Assembly (NCBI GenBank): GCA_021154985.1
Contig: JAJNQE010000123.1
Span: forward strand, 1 to 54,717
Length of the DNA stretch: 54,717 bases
Reading direction: 5' to 3'
DNA from: Hydrogenophaga sp.
GTDB taxonomy: Bacteria; Pseudomonadota; Gammaproteobacteria; Burkholderiales; Burkholderiaceae_C
Within the stretch, counting starts at the first letter, position 1. Every line of letters starts with the position of its first letter. A model generated the notes under the pieces. That model worked only from the letters and a program-made list of their open reading frames with translations, was not told the DNA's origin and ran no database searches. The position numbers and the translations under genes were made by a program. Shown here in pieces: positions 34,419 to 41,901 of the stretch.

Positions 34419-34421
34419 GTT

Positions 34422-34466
34422 TGGTGCGGCTGGCAGGAATTGAACCCACGACCCCTTGGTTCGTAG
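34422..34466 (-). pseudogene. Orphan 3' half of a tRNA (arginine-like): probable attachment site
   Basis: Read on the minus strand, this carries the anticodon loop CTACGAA (ACG, tRNA-Arg-like), the 3' anticodon arm CCAAG, a T arm with GGTTCAATTCC, the acceptor strand CAGCCGC and ACCA. The five bases before the loop (GGTAG) cannot pair with CCAAG, and no D arm or 5' acceptor (GCGGCTG) follows upstream. A 3' tRNA half with its own terminator is what site-specific integration leaves at one end of an element; the intact copy should lie at the element's other end, to the right, and was not found in this window. Confidence 0.75.
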
Positions 34467-35150
34467 CTACCAGATCATCTGTAAGTTGTTGATTTATAAC
34501 AGTTTCGAGTTTGCTCATCGTACATAAACTACCGTGTTTTGACATGTATTTCAGGACTGAGTCCCGCAAAAGTCCCGCAGTGAAATCACGTGCTAAATCA
34601 CATTGATCGGCGCGTTGGGCGACTGCTGGAAAGTTTTTTACGCAGGGAGCAAGTCTATAGACGAGCTTTTGCAGGGATGAATGCTCGACCTCCGCTGCGG
34701 CTGTGGCGCAGTTATAGGTCTCGATATGTATCTCTTATCGAGGGTAATTTGTCGCATCAAGCGGGGAACTCGAGAGACTTTATGAGTTTCTGTGCCGACT
34801 GGTGCCCGGTCAAGCAGTGCCACTGCCCAACCTGAACGCGCGCCTTTCGCGCTAGTCAACATCCAGATAGAGCGTGACGAAAGCGCATGCGCAGACTTAA
34901 AACAATATGTACAACCGTGTCCTGATGGATCTCTATGTTCGCTGCCATAACCGGATAACTGGAGAGGGAATGCGACGCTGCTTCTCACGGGAATCGAGGC
35001 CAATGACCTGATACGACTCTCCTCATCAGTTGCACACTAGCGGATTGCTTCAACTATGCATCTCCGCGCTGCCATCGGTCTGTCTGTGCAGATGCCTTGG
35101 TACTGAAGTCACGCCGCAATGAGCACATGCCGACTGCGGCGAATGGAAGC
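34467..35150. other. Non-coding stretch at the element edge
   Basis: 684 bases without a supported gene. Close to the tRNA remnant it is AT-rich. Two GTCCCGCA direct repeats at 34561-34579 (GTCCCGCAAAAGTCCCGCAG) look like arm-type integrase sites. No integrase gene or recognisable integrase remnant was found. A short open frame at 34590-34835 has no family features and is not called. Confidence 0.6.
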
Positions 35151-35480
35151 TCAGGCAAACTGTAGCTCGATCTTCCCAGCGCGGCGCCGTACGGGACCAA
35201 CCACGATCTTCACGTCGTGGCCCAACCTCGCCACCAACTCGAGCAGTTTGGCTTCACTGACCCCACGGAACTGGCCTCGCGTGATGCGAGACACCTTGGA
35301 CTGGTCGATCCCCAGGAGCGTAGCGGCATCTTCCTGCGTCAGCCGACGCGCCTTGATTGCACGCGCAACCTCGCCGGCCAGCTGGGATTTACGTTGCATC
35401 TCGGCTGAGTCGGTGTAACCCATATCCGCATAGACATTGGCACTGCCTTCTTCGATAGTGATGCTTGCGTGTTCCTTCAT
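35151..35480 (-). CDS. XRE-family antitoxin (HigA-like)
   Basis: A 109-residue protein with a helix-turn-helix in its second half: EVARAIKARRLTQEDAATLL then GIDQSKVSRITRGQF, and the end LLELVARLGHDVKIVVGP typical of HTH_37/HigA-type antitoxins. ATG 35480 follows AAGGAG and overlaps the toxin gene by four bases. The toxin is encoded first, the order typical of higBA. It should neutralise the toxin and repress the operon through the palindrome at 35865-35892. Confidence 0.88.
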   Translation of the reverse strand: MKEHASITIEEGSANVYADMGYTDSAEMQRKSQLAGEVARAIKARRLTQEDAATLLGIDQSKVSRITRGQFRGVSEAKLLELVARLGHDVKIVVGPVRRRAGKIELQFA

Positions 35481-35860
35481 TTCCGTGCTCCTTGCTGTGA
35501 CTGCCAAACCTCAAAATCCTGCTTCGCAGCCTTCAGGCGAACATTGATCAAGTCCATGTCTGGTTTCGGCGTGGCAATGCCGCTTTTGGACTTTTTCTGA
35601 AAGCAATGCAGGACGTATACCCAACCCGCGAACTTGACGGTATAGACAGCCCTGTAAGTGTCACCTTGGTGGTCCTCGACCACCTCTAGCACGCCCGCAG
35701 AGCCGAAGCCCATCATCACCTTGGCGTCTTGATGCTTACCACCGGATTGCGCCAGGTCAATGGCATGGCCGAAGACATCTTTGACATCCTCAGGCATTCC
35801 ATCCAGATCTCGCTTGGAAGAACTTACCCATTTGACTGGCTTGCGGGATGACTTCGACAT
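35477..35860 (-). CDS. RelE/HigB-family toxin (Gp49-like)
   Basis: A 127-residue basic protein. The Gp49/HigB signature YRAVYTVKFAGWVYVLHCFQ followed by KKSKSGIATPKPDMDLINVR gives the beta-sheet core and basic residues used by ribosome-dependent mRNA interferases. It is the first gene of the pair, overlapping the antitoxin (ATGA), with an operator just before its ATG. Activity is assumed from family membership. Confidence 0.88.
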   Translation of the reverse strand: MSKSSRKPVKWVSSSKRDLDGMPEDVKDVFGHAIDLAQSGGKHQDAKVMMGFGSAGVLEVVEDHQGDTYRAVYTVKFAGWVYVLHCFQKKSKSGIATPKPDMDLINVRLKAAKQDFEVWQSQQGARK

Positions 35861-35864
35861 TATT

Positions 35865-35892
35865 GGAATTATGCCTGTTTAGACATAATTCC
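35865..35892. promoter_or_regulatory. Operator palindrome of the toxin-antitoxin operon
   Basis: Perfect nine-base arms GGAATTATG (35865-35873) and CATAATTCC (35884-35892) with a ten-base spacer, ending five bases before the toxin ATG. This is the expected position for autoregulation by the XRE antitoxin. Confidence 0.8.
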
Positions 35893-36174
35893 GTCAACCA
35901 ACCCGCTTGAGATCGCACTCCTGAAGGCTGGGCAGTTTTCGCGGTTAAGCGCTACGTTGACGTCTGCGACCGATGATCATTGAAGATGGCATCATGGTCG
36001 GGAGCCACACCAATCAAGTGGCGATAGACCGCAAGTCCTAGACCGAGCGAGAGCAGCACCTCGCAAGGCTGCCTTACAAGGTGCCGGGCCACTTCTAGCG
36101 ATAAGGGGTGCGCTGGGTCTTCAGCTCGCGTCGCGAGGGGCCCCCGGCGCGCGTCAAGGTAGTTGTCGCCCGGG

Positions 36175-37266
36175 TCACGCAGCTTTCTGCTGAGTATGTT
36201 GAACGCTGGCAGCTATGCTGACCACCTCGTCGCGCTCGGGATTGAGCGTCACGGCACCGATGTGCGACCAGTCGCGAGTGTGGCCAGACCAGCGTGCCGG
36301 GTTGCGCTGCCTGGCCTGTGTGTACAGGGTGTGGCGAGCAGCCAGGACGGCCTTGTCCTGTCCGGCATGACGCTGCTGCGGGCTGACGTAGCGGATGCTG
36401 CTGTGGCGGTGATCGACGTTGTACCAACGCACGAATTCAGCCGCCCAGGCCCTGGCCTCGTCCAGGCTCGCGAAGCCCTTGGCAGGGAACTCGGGCCGGT
36501 ACTTGGCCGTGCGGAACAGCGACTCGGCATAAGCGTTGTCGTCGCTGACGCGGGGCCGCGAGTAAGAGGGCTTCACGCCCAGCCAGCGCAGCATTTCCAG
36601 GACGGTCGTGGCCTTCAACGTGGAGCCGTTGTCACCGTGCAGAACAGGCTTGCTGTCCAGGGTGGCAATGCTCTCGGCCAGGGCGGTTCTTCGCACCAGG
36701 TGAACGGCATGGTCGGCGTCATCGCTGTCGTGCACCTCGGCGCCGACGATCTTGCGGCTGTACAGGTCCAGAATCAGGTACAAGTGGAACCAGCGGCCCA
36801 TCACGATGGCTGGCAGGTAGGTCATGTCCCAGCACCAGACCTGCCCGGGCGCCGTGGCGATGTGGGTGGTGGGCGGCCGTGTGGCCCTGGGCGCCTTGGC
36901 GCGTCCTCGGCGTTTGTTCTGACCCGCGGCCTTGAGCACTCGAGCCATGCTGGACTCGCTGCCCAGGTATGTGCCTTCATCGGCCAGCATAGGCACGATA
37001 CGCGCTGGCGGCACCGAGGCAAAGCGCGGCTCATTGGCCACGGCCAGCAGCGCTGCGCGCTCAGCCGGGCTCAGGGCATGGCTGGGCATCGGGCGCACGG
37101 CGGCGGGTCTGCCATCGCCCGCTGTGAGGCCCGCGCAGGCCTTCCAGCGCTGCAGGGTTCGAACGTCGATACCGGCAACAGCGCAGGCCGGCTGCAGTCG
37201 CGCTCCTGCGGCATGGGCGGTGTTGATCTCTCGGGCCAGGACTTGGCGATCTTCGAGGCCGATCAT
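36175..37266 (-). CDS. IS3-family transposase OrfB (DDE integrase domain)
   Basis: A 363-residue protein. An N-terminal helix-turn-helix-like part is followed by the rve catalytic core with the first Asp in VWCWDMTYLPAIVMG, the second in VLHGDNGS and the Glu in SDDNAYAESLFRTAKY. ATG 37266 overlaps the OrfA stop by four bases, but OrfB is also reachable from OrfA by a -1 shift at an A7G slippery site, the usual way IS3 elements make the active OrfAB. Confidence 0.92.
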   Translation of the reverse strand: MIGLEDRQVLAREINTAHAAGARLQPACAVAGIDVRTLQRWKACAGLTAGDGRPAAVRPMPSHALSPAERAALLAVANEPRFASVPPARIVPMLADEGTYLGSESSMARVLKAAGQNKRRGRAKAPRATRPPTTHIATAPGQVWCWDMTYLPAIVMGRWFHLYLILDLYSRKIVGAEVHDSDDADHAVHLVRRTALAESIATLDSKPVLHGDNGSTLKATTVLEMLRWLGVKPSYSRPRVSDDNAYAESLFRTAKYRPEFPAKGFASLDEARAWAAEFVRWYNVDHRHSSIRYVSPQQRHAGQDKAVLAARHTLYTQARQRNPARWSGHTRDWSHIGAVTLNPERDEVVSIAASVQHTQQKAA

Positions 37267-37736
37267 TCGCCCTCTCCCTTGTTGAAGATCGCCGAGACTT
37301 TTTTTGATAGAACCAGCAGCGCGGCCGTCTCTGCCAGTGCCCGGTCCTTGCGCAGCAGATCGCGCTCGAGCTCCTTGATGCGCTTGGCGGAGGCACGCGT
37401 GGCCTGTGGGCTGGCGCGTGCGTCCTCGGGGTCAGCCAGTGCGGTGGTGCAGCTCGCCCGCCACTTGTCCAACTCGGCCGGGTATACCCCGTGCTCGCGG
37501 CACCAGGCGCTCTTGGCAGCCTCGTTCATGGCCGCCGTGGTGATCACGGCCTCAAGCCGGGCGCCCGCAGTCCAGGCCCGCCCTCGGGCGGGCCTGGACT
37601 GCGCATCCTCGCGCCAGCGCTCCAGCGTCCCCAACCCAATACCCAATTCGCGCGACACCACCTCCAGTGCTGCGCTCTCCGGCGCCAGCAACCTGGCTAC
37701 CGCTTTGTCTTTGAATGCTTGTCCGTATCGAGCCAC
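37263..37736 (-). CDS. IS3-family transposase OrfA
   Basis: A 157-residue DNA-binding protein with two helix-turn-helix motifs (VSRELGIGLGTLERWREDA and WCREHGVYPAELDKWRA) and a leucine-zipper-like end (RIKELERDLLRKDRALAETA). Near its end the codons TCA AAA AAA GTC form the slippery run that lets ribosomes enter OrfB. Intact. Confidence 0.9.
   Translation of the reverse strand: MARYGQAFKDKAVARLLAPESAALEVVSRELGIGLGTLERWREDAQSRPARGRAWTAGARLEAVITTAAMNEAAKSAWCREHGVYPAELDKWRASCTTALADPEDARASPQATRASAKRIKELERDLLRKDRALAETAALLVLSKKVSAIFNKGEGE
37298..37305 (-). promoter_or_regulatory. Probable programmed -1 frameshift site of the IS
   Basis: On the minus strand this is AAAAAAAG, a known slippery heptamer type. 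OrfB lies in the -1 frame relative to OrfA and stays open through the site, so slippage would yield the OrfAB fusion transposase. Confidence 0.65.
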
Positions 37737-38088
37737 TTTCTTCCTTCATCGCCGCCCCCTGGGTTGATTCAATGGAAGCGACAACTATTCTGACGCGGGG
37801 GGCCCCTCAGGCTCCCACCTGTACACGCGCGACGCATTCCGAACCCCAATGCGACTGCAAAAGTGACGCTGTGGAAGAATTTCCGATGGTTCGGATGCAC
37901 AGCGGGTTCAAGAACGTCGGGCAGCGAGGGAAAGCAAGCAGCCGCCGCTCCGATCGCGAGAGAAGTCCCATCAACGGATCAGTCTTCCCTGCGCTGAACT
38001 GCTGCGCATGCAGCAGTCACAGCAAAAAAATTGAATGTGGCGTGTTCAGCTGCGCAAGCCATGCTTCCCCCTGATCTGTTGGATGGAT

Positions 38089-38370
38089 TCAGTAACCAAA
38101 TACACGTCGGCGGTCTTCGCGGTAGGTCTTGATCGCGAGGAGAAAGAAGCTTCCCAGTGCCATCCAAGCAGCGCTTTCATAGCGATGTGCAAGGCTGGCG
38201 CGGACAACATCGGTCAATGGCTTCACGTGACCGTGTAGATCAATGCTGCCGACGAACTTCTCACCCACGAGCAAGATGCCAAGGAAGAAGGCAACGCCAA
38301 ACGCGAGCGCGAGTTGAGTTTTCGTGGACAGACAGAAAACAATCCAAACCTCAGTGAGCCAGCTTTTCAT
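38089..38370 (-). CDS. Small membrane protein, unknown
   Basis: A 93-residue protein with two membrane segments (around TQLALAFGVAFFLGILLVG and SAAWMALGSFFLLAI), joined by a loop with His residues (DLHGHVKPLTDVV), and a basic C-terminus (REDRRRVFGY). No family recognised. Third gene of a minus-strand run starting at 38840, divergent from the XRE-ImmA gene. Confidence 0.55.
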   Translation of the reverse strand: MKSWLTEVWIVFCLSTKTQLALAFGVAFFLGILLVGEKFVGSIDLHGHVKPLTDVVRASLAHRYESAAWMALGSFFLLAIKTYREDRRRVFGY

Positions 38371-38379
38371 GTGTGACCT

Positions 38380-38610
38380 TCAGATAGATCTATCTGCGAC
38401 AGCGTCCTTCGCTGCGTGTATCGCAGCGTCCGACCCCTGAAACTCCATTGCACGGATGGTTCCGTCCGGCTTTCGGCTGAACCGGACTGACACACCACCG
38501 TGACGGACGGCGGCATGCCGCGCCTTGGCGGAAAGCTGCTTCTCAACCTCCGCCATTGCCGCCTTTTTCAGATGGGCTGCGCTGGGCATCTTGAATTCAA
38601 TCTTGATCAT
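38380..38610 (-). CDS. Small basic hypothetical protein
   Basis: A 76-residue protein with a helical segment (AAHLKKAAMAEVEKQLSAKA) followed by a beta-like stretch VSVRFSRKPDGTIRAMEFQG. It overlaps the DUF2188-like gene by four bases (ATGA), which supports it being real. Function unknown. Confidence 0.6.
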   Translation of the reverse strand: MIKIEFKMPSAAHLKKAAMAEVEKQLSAKARHAAVRHGGVSVRFSRKPDGTIRAMEFQGSDAAIHAAKDAVADRSI

Positions 38611-38840
38611 TTGCGGTCCTTGGGCGGGTGGGGATCGTTGCCATGCGAGTCACGAGCTCTGATACGGCCATCCTGACCATGGATCAACAACTCCCCCTGA
38701 CCTTGTCGCGCCATCTGCCGCCCAGAACGAATCGCTTGAGCCTGCGTATCGAAGACCTGGGTCGCGCGCTGTCCGCCTTCGCGCAGCGTGCCCCAACCGT
38801 TGTCGCGCTGAACTATGTGAACGTTTTTCGGGTTAGCCAT
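38607..38840 (-). CDS. DUF2188-like small protein
   Basis: A 77-residue protein with the DUF2188 pattern: NVHIVQRDNGWGTLREGGQR, a swapped-residue helix DTQAQAIRSGRQMARQGQGE and LLIHGQDGRIRARDSHGNDP. The family is small, widespread and of unknown function. First gene of the minus-strand run; its start faces that of the XRE-ImmA gene across a 91-base region that contains a palindrome. Confidence 0.8.
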   Translation of the reverse strand: MANPKNVHIVQRDNGWGTLREGGQRATQVFDTQAQAIRSGRQMARQGQGELLIHGQDGRIRARDSHGNDPHPPKDRK

Positions 38841-38876
38841 CGTGAACTCCTGTGTGTTGAGGTTGACGGACGCGAG

Positions 38877-38911
38877 TTTACAAACGACAATAATAACTGT
38901 CAATATGTAAA
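38877..38911. promoter_or_regulatory. Operator palindrome between divergent cassettes
   Basis: Nested inverted arms TTTACA (38877-38882)/TGTAAA (38906-38911) and GACA (38886-38889)/TGTC (38898-38901). It lies between the DUF2188-like gene and the XRE-ImmA/IrrE gene, so the XRE protein may bind it and control both directions. Confidence 0.65.
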
Positions 38912-38931
38912 CCAACCCCGCGGAGAAAATC

Positions 38932-39999
38932 ATGATCGGAAACCGTCTTAAGAGGGCGCGAGACGCCCTTGGGCTTTCCCTGCGCGAACTGGAGGCTGCC
39001 ATCCAGGGGCACGTGTCCGCACAGGCCATCGGAAAGTACGAGCGCGATGAAATGATGCCGAGCTCTGCGGTCCTCCTGGCACTGGCCAAGTCCCTGAAGG
39101 TTTCCCCGGAGTACCTGCTCAGCGAGCGCGAGATTGAACTCACGGGCGTTGACTTTCGCAAAGCGCCCCACGCCGGTGTCAGGGAAGAACGCGCCGTCGA
39201 GGCGTCTGTCCTGGACCAAGTAGAACGGTACCTTGAGCTCGAGGAACTTCTACCGGGCGTGGATCAACCTTGGGATGCCCCCTCAAGCGAGGCGTTCGCC
39301 ATCAGATGCATTGAGGATGCCGAGCAGGCAGCCAACGCGCTGCGTGATCTGTGGCAGCTGGGCATCGACCCTATCCCGTTCATGGCCGAACTCCTCGAAG
39401 ACAAGGGCGTGAAAGTCATCGCTTTGGACTTGCCAGAGAACGTTTCTGGCTCAAAAGCCTTCGTGCAGAGCCCCAAGCGTGGTGACGTGCCGGTGATTGT
39501 TGTCAACCAAAGTCACAACGGTGAGCGTCAGCGATTCACGCTTGCACACGAACTTGCGCACTTGGTTTTGCGTTTCAGCGGATTGAGCGACGCGGAGCAG
39601 GAAAAGGCGGCGGACAGGTTTGCAGGCGCATTCCTCATGGCCAAGGACATGGTTTTGCGTCTGCTCGGAGAGCACCGGACGTCAATATCCATCGGTGAAC
39701 TTGCAGAGCTGAAGAAGATTTTCAAGGTCAGCATCGCCTCGCTGGTGGTGCGCTGCTCTCAGCTCGGCATCCTGCCAAAGCAAGCGTACGGACGCCTATG
39801 GGCGCAGATCAAAAGTTTGGGCTGGAACGGGCAGGCGTCCGCCGAACCCAATCTGCTACCAGCAGAAGTACCTCAGCGCATGGAGCGTCTGTGCTTGCGC
39901 GCTGTGTCCGAAGGTGCCATCTCAGATGCTCGTGCTGCAGAGTTGTTGAGCATCAGTGTGCGCGAGCTGGACCGCCGACTGATGGGGCAAGCAGCCTAA
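38932..39999 (+). CDS. XRE regulator fused to ImmA/IrrE-type metallopeptidase
   Basis: A 355-residue protein. Residues 1-65 are an XRE helix-turn-helix (RLKRARDALGLSLRELEAAI, YERDEMMPSSAVLLALAKSL). The middle is a zinc peptidase with HExxH in FTLAHELAHLVLRF (His near 206), the domain of ImmA and IrrE, which cut repressors upon stress or phage signals. A helical C-terminal part follows (ARAAELLSISVRELDRRLMG). It is followed after six bases by a PIN gene; XRE-peptidase and toxin pairs of this kind behave as stress-triggered switches or toxin-antitoxin units. Confidence 0.9.
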   Translation: MIGNRLKRARDALGLSLRELEAAIQGHVSAQAIGKYERDEMMPSSAVLLALAKSLKVSPEYLLSEREIELTGVDFRKAPHAGVREERAVEASVLDQVERYLELEELLPGVDQPWDAPSSEAFAIRCIEDAEQAANALRDLWQLGIDPIPFMAELLEDKGVKVIALDLPENVSGSKAFVQSPKRGDVPVIVVNQSHNGERQRFTLAHELAHLVLRFSGLSDAEQEKAADRFAGAFLMAKDMVLRLLGEHRTSISIGELAELKKIFKVSIASLVVRCSQLGILPKQAYGRLWAQIKSLGWNGQASAEPNLLPAEVPQRMERLCLRAVSEGAISDARAAELLSISVRELDRRLMGQAA

Positions 40000-40005
40000 T
40001 CAATC

Positions 40006-40500
40006 ATGATCATCCTGGTCTCGGACACTTCCGTTTTGATCGACCTGGAGCGAGGCGGGCTCTTGGAGCCCGCCTTTTCTTGCGGCCTGACGATGGTGGT
40101 GCCAGATCTCCTGTACGACCGAGAGCTCGCATCAGAGAACGGGCCTTTGCTCAGGCAACTCGGTCTGGGCGTTGTTGAGTTGGCACCCGATGAAGTGTCT
40201 TATGCCCAGCAGCTTCGAACCTTGCGCCCTGGCCTTTCCCTCCCAGATTGCTTTGCCTTGAGTTGCGCGAGGCGACCGGACCATGCGCTGGTGAGCGGCG
40301 ACATGTTGCTGCGCAAAGAAGCCAGCACGCGGCAATGCGTGGTCTATGGACTGCTGTGGATTCTTGACCAGATGGAGGCAAGCGGGGCGGTCGGTATCTC
40401 GCTGCTGCACGAAGGCATGACACGGATCTCAAATCACCCGCGTTGCCGCTTGCCTCAAGCTGAAGTGAAGGCACGGCTGCAGCGCTGGTCGCCAACATAA
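40006..40500 (+). CDS. PIN-domain protein (probable RNase toxin)
   Basis: A 164-residue protein with PIN-type acidic residues: Asp in ILVSDTSVLIDLERGG (near 7 and 13), Asp in GLSLPDCFALSCA (near 80) and in LVSGDMLLRKEA (near 98). PIN domains cut RNA. It is tightly linked to the XRE-ImmA/IrrE gene, which would act as its antidote or controller; that role is inferred from known pairs of this type. Confidence 0.85.
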   Translation: MIILVSDTSVLIDLERGGLLEPAFSCGLTMVVPDLLYDRELASENGPLLRQLGLGVVELAPDEVSYAQQLRTLRPGLSLPDCFALSCARRPDHALVSGDMLLRKEASTRQCVVYGLLWILDQMEASGAVGISLLHEGMTRISNHPRCRLPQAEVKARLQRWSPT

Positions 40501-40541
40501 CAACGTCAGTTTTCCCCCATCCTTCTTTACTGGAGCTACCG

Positions 40542-41471
40542 ATGCCAGGCGCCTATGCCCATATCTCTGTTGTCAATGACGCCCAAAAACATGCGGAGGG
40601 TGCGGGACTGCGTGAGGAAACACTGTTGAGCCTCGGGCTCCATCTGAAATTTCTTGAGCTTGGCGCAGTCAGCCCAGACTACCCCTACCTGACATTGAAA
40701 CGTGGTCAGAAGAAGTGGGCCGACGCCATGCACTACGAGCACAACGCCACGCTCCTTCGCGCCGGTGTTGCAACGGTGGCGGGCATGCCTGCGCATCAAA
40801 AGGCCACGGCCACGGCTTGGTTACTCGGGTTTGCGGCACACATGGCCACCGATATGACCATCCATCCAGTGGTCGAGTTGCTTGTTGGGCCCTACCAAGG
40901 AAACGAAAGCGAGCACCGGCGCTGTGAGATGCACCAGGACGCGTTCATCTTCCCCAGAGTTATGAACGTGGGCGACACGGGCCTGTCGGAGCACCTGTCC
41001 ACAGGTATCGCCACCTGCCACGCCCTTGGGGACGAAGATGTCATTGATCCTGCGGTGGAGCTCGTTTGGCAGGCCATGCTCGCAACGGCCTATGGACACG
41101 AGCCAGCGGGCGATCCACCACTGCCCAGTGCGTGGCACTGCGGTTTCCGCGACATCTTGTCCGCGATGGCGGACACAAATCACTTGTTCCCATTCGCCCG
41201 GCACGTTTGCTCGGAGCTGAACCTTGCCTATCCGCGCATGAAGGACATTGATCCGAGATTCATCAAGAGGCTGAACACGCCAGAGGGCCGCATGGATTAC
41301 GAGGCCATCTACGAAAAAGCTCGATCCAATGTCCTTGCCGTGTGGAAGGGGCTCGATGAGGCGCTCGTTGAGGGGCGCTCCGATGCCTTGGATGCGCTCG
41401 AAGACTGGAACCTCGATACCGGTCGAAGTGTGCAGACCGGCAAGCTCGTTTTCTGGAAGGATGTCGCATGA
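40542..41471 (+). CDS. Zinc-dependent phospholipase C-like protein
   Basis: A 309-residue protein without an obvious signal peptide. It has the zinc-dependent phospholipase C pattern: GAYAHISVVND at the start, LGAVSPDYPYL, and AWLLGFAAHMATDMTIHPVV with spaced His and Asp residues, then HRRCEMHQDAF. Enzymes with this layout hydrolyse phospholipids, but many members are uncharacterised. It starts 41 bases after the PIN gene and overlaps a lipoprotein gene by four bases, so it belongs to the same transcript. Confidence 0.75.
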   Translation: MPGAYAHISVVNDAQKHAEGAGLREETLLSLGLHLKFLELGAVSPDYPYLTLKRGQKKWADAMHYEHNATLLRAGVATVAGMPAHQKATATAWLLGFAAHMATDMTIHPVVELLVGPYQGNESEHRRCEMHQDAFIFPRVMNVGDTGLSEHLSTGIATCHALGDEDVIDPAVELVWQAMLATAYGHEPAGDPPLPSAWHCGFRDILSAMADTNHLFPFARHVCSELNLAYPRMKDIDPRFIKRLNTPEGRMDYEAIYEKARSNVLAVWKGLDEALVEGRSDALDALEDWNLDTGRSVQTGKLVFWKDVA

Positions 41472-41878
41472 AAAAGTATCTTCTTCCTTTGACCGTGGCC
41501 ATTCTTGTTGTCCTGGGTGGTTGTGCATCACGACCGAGCGAGCGCGAGATGAACAGCTTGGCATCGGCATTGACAAAGGTCTCGGCAGCGGTTGACGCAA
41601 GCGCCCGGTACAGACGATCCACCGACGCACTGGATGAGGAACAGCTTTTGCAATTCTCGACTGCTCACGACACCAGTCTGATGAAGCCATTCGAAGGAAT
41701 GACGGTTCGGGTGCTTCGAGTCGGCCGTGATTCAGCAGTTCTTGTTTGCCAGGCAAACAATGGGCGTGCTCTTCTGGAGGACGCAGGCTGCACGGCCAGG
41801 CTGGATGCGCCACGATGGAACACCAGTCCAAATCCTTGCGAGTTCACACTCAATGTGAAACAGATCTGCGCTCGGTAG
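41468..41878 (+). CDS. Putative lipoprotein
   Basis: A 136-residue protein with a lipoprotein signal peptide: KK, a hydrophobic run and the lipobox VLGGC, so Cys 19 would be lipid-modified. The remainder is a small domain with four further Cys residues (VCQANN, AGCTAR, NPCEF, QICAR), possibly two disulfides in the periplasm. No family recognised. ATGA overlap with the phospholipase-like gene suggests it acts beside it, perhaps as a periplasmic partner or immunity-type protein; that is speculative. Confidence 0.75.
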   Translation: MKKYLLPLTVAILVVLGGCASRPSEREMNSLASALTKVSAAVDASARYRRSTDALDEEQLLQFSTAHDTSLMKPFEGMTVRVLRVGRDSAVLVCQANNGRALLEDAGCTARLDAPRWNTSPNPCEFTLNVKQICAR

Positions 41879-41901
41879 ACGAATCTCAAAGGGAAACGGA
41901 A

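Larger units (their letters stand above)
36135..37808 (-). mobile_element. IS3-family insertion sequence
   Basis: About 1.67 kb with OrfA and OrfB on the minus strand. The ends are imperfect inverted repeats: left GAGGGGCCCCC, then CGCGTCA, then TAGTTGTCGC; right (reverse complement) has the same three blocks with slightly different spacing. Exact terminal bases and target duplication could not be fixed by eye. Both frames are intact and the DDE residues are present, so it may be active. Confidence 0.8.

Noticed and set aside
34590..34835. Open frame of 81 codons next to the tRNA remnant
   Set aside because: No recognisable domain, no good ribosome site, and composition like the surrounding non-coding DNA.
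36120..37825. Target-site duplication of the IS3 element
   Set aside because: No matching 3-5 base direct repeat could be fixed at the apparent ends, partly because the exact tips are uncertain.
37715..38074. Plus-strand open frame at the right end of the IS
   Set aside because: It runs through the IS end and flanking DNA, has no family features and looks like a chance frame.
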